Source of the DNA: JAQWUY01 sp049615605 | Lineage (GTDB): Bacteria > Pseudomonadota > Alphaproteobacteria > JAQWUY01 | Direction: 5' to 3' | DNA length: 10,538 nt | Assembly (NCBI GenBank): GCA_049615605.1 | Contig: JBMZFW010000041.1 | Span: 1 to 10,538, forward strand | The notes under the pieces: model-generated | The model's input: the letters and a program-made list of their open reading frames with translations, nothing else | Told to the model about the DNA's origin: nothing | Database searches by the model: none | Program-made: the position numbers and the translations under genes | Shown: one piece after another, positions 6,156-10,538 of the stretch | How the letters are laid out: every line of letters starts with the position of its first letter | Position numbering within the stretch: position 1 is the first letter of the stretch

Positions 6156-6866
6156 TTGAATTACTTTTTTGACTATATAAAGCAAAGATTTCAATCTGAT
6201 AATAAATTGAAAATCGTAATTCTTATATCCCTTGCTATATCATTAATTATTGGTGGCGTTGGTATAAAAATATATCCAAACTTATTATTAAACATTTCAA
6301 TTTGGTTGTTGTTTATCTTTGTTCCATCAATGGTTATAACAACATTATCACTGTATTTAGAATTCAAAAACAAAGAAACAATTTTAAATTATATTTTTAT
6401 TAATTTAATTGGTTTGGTTGTATTGTTTTTAATTGTATCTATGTTTACAACACCGTCAATTAATATGGTAATGACAATTTTATTATTGTTCTTGCTTATT
6501 TCTGGAACAATGAATGGTATTCACTTTTTAATCAGACCAAAAAATAAAACAGTTGCACCAATAATGTTAAACATTCCAATGCCAAAGCGTGGGCAATTAT
6601 GGGCATTACAGGCACAAGACCACTATGTAAACATAATTACATCAAAGGGAAGTCATTTAATTTATATAAAGTTTAACGAAGCTTTAAAACAAACAGGTAA
6701 TATTGACGGTATACAAATAAGCAGAAGCTATTGGGTTGCAAAAAACGGATTGCAAGATATAATTAAACAAAGTGGTAAAAATATTTGTATTTTAAAAGAC
6801 GGTACAAAAATTCCAATTGCAAAAAATCACTTAGACAATATAAAAAATAAAAAATGGATTAAATAA
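6156..6866 (+). CDS. Membrane-anchored LytTR-domain transcriptional regulator
   Basis: A 236-residue protein. Four hydrophobic helices fill the N-terminal half (about 18-38, 42-68, 76-97 and 102-125), followed by a LytTR DNA-binding domain at about 143-236. The domain core is recognisable: LWALQAQDHYVNIITSKG (148-165), then IYIKFNEAL, then IQISRSYWVAKNGL (187-199), the conserved '(H/R)RSYxV' strand, and a final LKDGTKIPIAKNH (213-225). There is no receiver domain and no adjacent histidine kinase, so it is a one-component regulator that probably senses a membrane signal directly. It starts at TTG 6156, with AAAGGA (6141-6146) nine bases upstream; the next in-frame Met is near residue 59, inside the second helix. 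It overlaps the channel gene by one base (TAATG) and is divergent from the export operon, so both are candidate targets besides itself. Confidence 0.85.
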   Translation: MNYFFDYIKQRFQSDNKLKIVILISLAISLIIGGVGIKIYPNLLLNISIWLLFIFVPSMVITTLSLYLEFKNKETILNYIFINLIGLVVLFLIVSMFTTPSINMVMTILLLFLLISGTMNGIHFLIRPKNKTVAPIMLNIPMPKRGQLWALQAQDHYVNIITSKGSHLIYIKFNEALKQTGNIDGIQISRSYWVAKNGLQDIIKQSGKNICILKDGTKIPIAKNHLDNIKNKKWIK

Positions 6867-7276
6867 TGCTAGAAATCATTGCCAATTTATCAATCGCATC
6901 ACTATTAATTTTAACAAATATATTTATTCACGCTTATGGGTTATCAATTATTTCAAAATTCAGAGATGAATACCTTAGCAACAAACATTCCGCATTTAAT
7001 ATTGGCATTGTTGTAATTGGTATTTTATTCTTGCACACAGTGGAAGTTTGGGAATGGGCATTATTCTATTTTGCTTCTGAATTATTGCCAAACTTTGAAA
7101 CGGCACTTTATTATTCAACAACAACATACACAACACTTGGTTATGGTGATGTTTTACTTAATCCAAACAATCGTTTAATTGGTGCATTACAATCGGCAAT
7201 CGGTATCTTGCTTTTCGGGTGGTCGGCTGCGTATATATTTGATTCACTATCCCACATTACACAAAAAAGAAAATAA
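6866..7276 (+). CDS. Small K+-channel-like membrane protein (ion channel, Ion_trans_2 type)
   Basis: A 136-residue membrane protein with three hydrophobic segments (about 5-29, 46-68 and 105-127). Between the last two lies a pore helix and selectivity filter, YYSTTTYTTLGYGDV (82-96), containing the potassium signature T-x-GYGD as TTLGYGD (89-95). The following NNRLIGALQSAIGILLFGW (101-119) matches the inner helix of small bacterial 'two-pore/ion channel' family proteins. It has no RCK domain, voltage sensor or cyclic-nucleotide domain, so its gating is unknown; tetramer formation is expected from the family. The gene starts with an ATG sharing one base with the TAA of the LytTR gene, so translation is probably coupled and the two may act together. 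It ends three bases from the stop of the convergent putA. A possible role in membrane potential or K+ homeostasis is inference. Confidence 0.85.
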   Translation: MLEIIANLSIASLLILTNIFIHAYGLSIISKFRDEYLSNKHSAFNIGIVVIGILFLHTVEVWEWALFYFASELLPNFETALYYSTTTYTTLGYGDVLLNPNNRLIGALQSAIGILLFGWSAAYIFDSLSHITQKRK

Positions 7277-7279
7277 CGA

Positions 7280-10200
7280 TTATACTTCCGCCATTAAGCT
7301 TGCATTACCACCAGCAGCGGTCGTATCAATTGAAATTGTTTTTTCCGTACAGAACCTTAACAGGTAATTAGGTCCGCCCGCTTTAAAGCCCGTACCTGAT
7401 TTACCTTCACCACCGAAAGGTTGTTGCCCAACCATCGCACCGATTTGATTACGGTTAACATAGGCATTACCAACACGCATTCTTGATACAACATAATCAA
7501 TTGTTTCATCAATACGACTGTGAATACCGAATGTAAGACCATATCCCGTGTTGTTAATTTCATCAATTACCTTATCAAGGTCTTCGTTTTTCCAACGAAT
7601 GATATGTAAGACTGGACCAAACACTTCGCGTTCAAGAACATTTATGCTGTCAATTTCATACATTACTGGGGCAAAGAATGTACCTTTTTCACAATCCGCA
7701 TTCATTGGTGTTTCGCCAACTTTTTTCGCTTCTTTATCCATTCTTGCTTTGTGGTTTGTTAATATATCAAGTGCCTTGTTATCAATAACAGGTCCCACAT
7801 CAGTTGCAGGGTTAATTGGGTCGCCAATGTTTAATTCATTCATTGCACCGCTTAACATTTTAATTAAGTTATCCGCAATATCGTCTTGTACATAAAGAAC
7901 CCTTGTTGCCGAACATCTTTGTCCCGCCGATTGGAATGCACCTGTGATTAAATCACGGCTTACTTGTTCCAATAATGCTGATGAATCAACAATCATTGCA
8001 TTTTGACCACCAGTTTCAGCAATAAATGGAATAATGCCATCTGTTCTGCCCGCTAGGGTAATATTAATATGTTGTGCGGTTTCCGTTGAACCAGTAAACG
8101 CCACACCAGAAATATTTTTATCTGTTAATAAGGCATCACCAACAACTTTACCATGACCTTGTAATAAACAAATCGCATCTTTTGGCAGACCTGCTTCTAA
8201 TAATACTTTAACCGCTTCGTATGCAACCAATGGTGTTGTTTCCGCAGGCTTGGCAACAACCGTATTACCCGCCGATAATGCACCGGCAATTTGCCCCATA
8301 AAAATTGCCAATGGGAAATTCCACGGACTGATACATAAAAATACACCCCTGCCGTGAAGTTCAAATATATTCTTTTCCCCTGTTGGACCTGGTAATTCAG
8401 TTGGTACAAAAATTCGTCTTGCTTCGTTGGCATAATAGCGTAAGAAGTCAACTGCTTCACGCACTTCGGCAATACCATCAAGGATAGTTTTACCCGCCTC
8501 TAAACTTGTAAGTTTAATAAAGTCCGCCATTCTTTCTTCAAAAATATCCGCAGTTTTTTCAAGGATTACCGCACGGTCTTCGGCAGATGTTTTTGTCCAC
8601 GCATTAAAACCTTTTGCAACACTTTCAAGACCTTGCTTTGCGGTCTTTTCATTTACAAAGTGTGCCGTTGCAATTTTTTCATTTGATTGTGGCGATAATA
8701 CATCAACCTTTTCCCCGTTAATATCAATACCGTCAATTATACTAAACGCATTGGTGTTCAATGAATAATCTTCCATACCTTTTTTAATTGTTTCTAAGTC
8801 GTTAATATTTGTCATATCAATACCTTTCGCATTATCACGCCACGATTGTTTATCGTTTTCTGGCTTTGTTATATCTTTGGCATATTGCACTTTTTCGTGT
8901 TTTGTAAATCCGTTTTCCAGTGCAACTTCCATTGGGGATTTAACCATATCTTTAATATCAATATCTTCGTCAAAAATACGGTTTACAAATGAACTGTTCG
9001 CACCATTTTCAAGAAGTCTGCGAACTAAGTATGGTAATAAATCTTTGTAATTGCCAACTGGTGCATAAATGCGGGTTGGAATTTTCTTTTCCGATTCAGT
9101 TACCATTGAATACATATAATCGCCCATACCGTGTAATTTTTGGAATTCATATTTTGCATTTGTTGAATTTTCCGCAATGTTTATCACCGTTGCCACTGAA
9201 TGGGCATTGTGTGTTGCAAAACATGGATAGATTAAATCATTGTATTTGAATAATTGTTTTGAACAGGCAATGTATGAAACATCAGTGTGTTCTTTGCGGG
9301 TAAATACAGGGAAATCGTCCAATCCCATTTCCTGTGCCCTTTTAATTTCCGTATCCCAGTATGCACCTTTAACAAGGCGAACCATCATTTTACGATTATA
9401 TGATTTACACATACCATATAAATCATCAATTACATATTTTGCACGTTTACCATACGCCTGTACAACAAAGCCAAGACCGTCCCAACCATCAAGTTCCGCG
9501 TTTGATAACAACGCATCAACGATATCAAGGGAAACATCTGTTCTGTCCATTTCTTCCGCATCAATGAATAAACCTATATTATATTGCTTTGCCAATTTAC
9601 AAAGCTTTAACATATCTGGAACAACTTCCGCCATTACACGGTGATGTTCCAACATTTCATAGCGTGGGTGAATTGCGGAAATCTTAACGGAAATACCCGC
9701 ACGGTCATAAATGTTTTTACCATTTTCCAATGAACCAATGGCGTTTAAGGCTTTTTCATATTCATTGTAATAACGAATTGCATCGTGTTTTGTTAATGCA
9801 CCTTCACCAAGCATATCATACGAATAACGATAGCCCTTTTGTTCCATTTCGTCTGCACGATTAATAGCAGATTCAATTGTTTCGCCAAGAACAAATTCTT
9901 TGCCCAAGATTTTCATCATTTGCCCAACAGCAGTTCTGATTACAGGAAGTGATGTTTTCTTAGTAAGGTCTTTAAATACACCCGCCCAACCTGCATCGTT
10001 CATTTTTAATACTTTACCCGTAAGGACAAGCCCCCAAGTTGACGCATTAACAAACCAAGTATAACCATTGCCAGCGTGTGAATAAAAATCACCGCTTTGT
10101 AATTTATCTTTGATTAATTTATTTGCTGTATAGCTGTCTGGGATACGAAGTAAACTTTCGGCAAGGCACATAAGAATAATTCCTTCTTTATCAGAAAGTG

Positions 10201-10420
10201 CATATTCTTGCATTAATGATTGAACGGCTGTAAGTGCAGATTTATTATCCCTTACATTTTGAATTAAATCGCTTGCAAATGATTCAATTTCTTTATTATC
10301 GCTGTCATTAAATAATGCTTCGTCATAAAGTTTTTTAACAATGCTAACTTCATCAACCAAGTGATTGTTACGCATATTTTTACGATTATCATTTACAATA
10401 AGATTTGGGGTCTTAAACAT
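7280..10420 (-). CDS. putA: Bifunctional proline dehydrogenase / P5C dehydrogenase PutA (type A)
   Basis: A 1046-residue enzyme that oxidises proline to glutamate in two steps. The N-terminal half is the FAD proline dehydrogenase: YSYDMLGEGALTKHDA, AGISVKISAIHPRYE, GLFIDAEEMDRTDVSLDI, MMVRLVKGAYWD, FATHNAHSVATV and LVRRLLENGANSSF, with the substrate-binding arginine pair at R467-R468. The C-terminal half is the NAD-dependent glutamate-semialdehyde dehydrogenase: CISPWNFPLAIFMGQ, GVAFTGSTETAQ, IAETGGQNA with E802, GQRCSATR with the catalytic nucleophile C836, EVFGPVLHI, and GGEGKSGTGFKAGG near the end. It lacks the N-terminal ribbon-helix-helix domain of autoregulating PutAs and is close to the usual type-A length, so a separate regulator is expected. 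No putP or Lrp-type putR gene is visible. The ATG at 10420 has only a weak purine stretch upstream. It is expected to associate with the inner-membrane quinone pool. Nothing looks broken. Confidence 0.97.
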   Translation of the reverse strand: MFKTPNLIVNDNRKNMRNNHLVDEVSIVKKLYDEALFNDSDNKEIESFASDLIQNVRDNKSALTAVQSLMQEYALSDKEGIILMCLAESLLRIPDSYTANKLIKDKLQSGDFYSHAGNGYTWFVNASTWGLVLTGKVLKMNDAGWAGVFKDLTKKTSLPVIRTAVGQMMKILGKEFVLGETIESAINRADEMEQKGYRYSYDMLGEGALTKHDAIRYYNEYEKALNAIGSLENGKNIYDRAGISVKISAIHPRYEMLEHHRVMAEVVPDMLKLCKLAKQYNIGLFIDAEEMDRTDVSLDIVDALLSNAELDGWDGLGFVVQAYGKRAKYVIDDLYGMCKSYNRKMMVRLVKGAYWDTEIKRAQEMGLDDFPVFTRKEHTDVSYIACSKQLFKYNDLIYPCFATHNAHSVATVINIAENSTNAKYEFQKLHGMGDYMYSMVTESEKKIPTRIYAPVGNYKDLLPYLVRRLLENGANSSFVNRIFDEDIDIKDMVKSPMEVALENGFTKHEKVQYAKDITKPENDKQSWRDNAKGIDMTNINDLETIKKGMEDYSLNTNAFSIIDGIDINGEKVDVLSPQSNEKIATAHFVNEKTAKQGLESVAKGFNAWTKTSAEDRAVILEKTADIFEERMADFIKLTSLEAGKTILDGIAEVREAVDFLRYYANEARRIFVPTELPGPTGEKNIFELHGRGVFLCISPWNFPLAIFMGQIAGALSAGNTVVAKPAETTPLVAYEAVKVLLEAGLPKDAICLLQGHGKVVGDALLTDKNISGVAFTGSTETAQHINITLAGRTDGIIPFIAETGGQNAMIVDSSALLEQVSRDLITGAFQSAGQRCSATRVLYVQDDIADNLIKMLSGAMNELNIGDPINPATDVGPVIDNKALDILTNHKARMDKEAKKVGETPMNADCEKGTFFAPVMYEIDSINVLEREVFGPVLHIIRWKNEDLDKVIDEINNTGYGLTFGIHSRIDETIDYVVSRMRVGNAYVNRNQIGAMVGQQPFGGEGKSGTGFKAGGPNYLLRFCTEKTISIDTTAAGGNASLMAEV

Positions 10421-10438
10421 TTAATTTTTCCCATTAAG

Positions 10439-10468
10439 GTATAAAGATTTATATAGTGGGATTTATAC
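10439..10468. promoter_or_regulatory. Inverted repeat overlapping the putA -10
   Basis: GTATAAA (10439-10445) and TTTATAC (10462-10468) are perfect seven-base inverted repeats with a 16-base spacer; the second arm covers the proposed -10 of putA. A nested shorter palindrome, TATAAA-N2-TTTATA, lies at 10440-10453. The placement suits a dimeric regulator such as the Lrp-type proteins that often control proline catabolism, but AT-rich chance matches are likely, so this is only a candidate. Confidence 0.25.
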
Positions 10469-10490
10469 AATATAATTGATAAAATTTCAA
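10462..10490 (-). promoter_or_regulatory. Likely sigma-70-type promoter of putA
   Basis: On the minus strand, TTGAAA (10490-10485) and TATAAA (10467-10462) are separated by exactly 17 bases, close to consensus in both hexamers. This would start transcription around 10455, giving a leader of about 35 bases before the ATG at 10420. It is the best promoter match in the window, although AT-rich DNA lowers the weight of any one match. Confidence 0.55.
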
Positions 10491-10538
10491 AGGTTTTTTG
10501 TATTATTCACAAGACATAAGCCACACATCATAAATTGC

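Noticed and set aside
7548..9644. Several plus-strand open frames inside putA (for example 7548-7895 and 9240-9644)
   Set aside because: All are antisense to a continuous, well-conserved PutA protein and show no domain.

Overview
The window is AT-rich and tightly packed, and looks like chromosomal DNA of an AT-rich Gram-negative bacterium, most likely an alphaproteobacterium. The reasons are the order xerC - DUF484 - transaldolase/F6P-aldolase family gene (an arrangement I recall from Alphaproteobacteria), a type-A PutA without a DNA-binding domain, a membrane-anchored LytTR regulator, and outer-membrane components. The placement is an inference; no rRNA or other marker is present. I see no tRNA, rRNA, CRISPR array, insertion sequence or tandem repeat, and no stretch above 300 bases lacks a gene. 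The longest non-coding stretches are about 115 bases (6042-6155), 118 bases (10421-10538) and 63 bases (1700-1762).

Layout. (1) Positions 1-1699, minus strand: a chain read tal -> DUF484 -> xerC (xerC is cut by the window start). The genes overlap by 1 and 19 bases, so they are probably one transcript. (2) Positions 1763-6041, minus strand: a five-gene operon read DUF2141 secreted protein -> ABC ATPase -> FtsX/LolC-type permease -> LolA-like periplasmic protein -> predicted outer-membrane beta-barrel. Gaps are 12 bases or less, or overlaps. Together these could form a path across the whole envelope: an ATP-driven inner-membrane extractor, a soluble periplasmic carrier and an outer-membrane barrel. 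(3) Positions 6156-7276, plus strand, divergent from that operon: a four-helix membrane protein with a C-terminal LytTR DNA-binding domain, followed with a one-base overlap by a small K+-channel-like protein. (4) Positions 7280-10420, minus strand: putA, the bifunctional proline dehydrogenase / P5C dehydrogenase, with a good promoter upstream of it; it converges on the channel gene with only 3 bases between them.

How they may work together. PutA feeds proline to glutamate, and the transaldolase belongs to sugar-phosphate metabolism; both look like housekeeping. The most interesting part is the middle of the window. The Lol/MacB-like export operon and the LytTR-channel pair share one divergent control region, which carries an unusual TCGT-N6-ACGA-N6-TCGT array with 10-base steps. 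A membrane-sensing one-component regulator that controls a K+ channel and possibly the neighbouring envelope export operon is a plausible but untested reading. The cargo of the exporter is not evident: no gene in the operon shows a lipobox.
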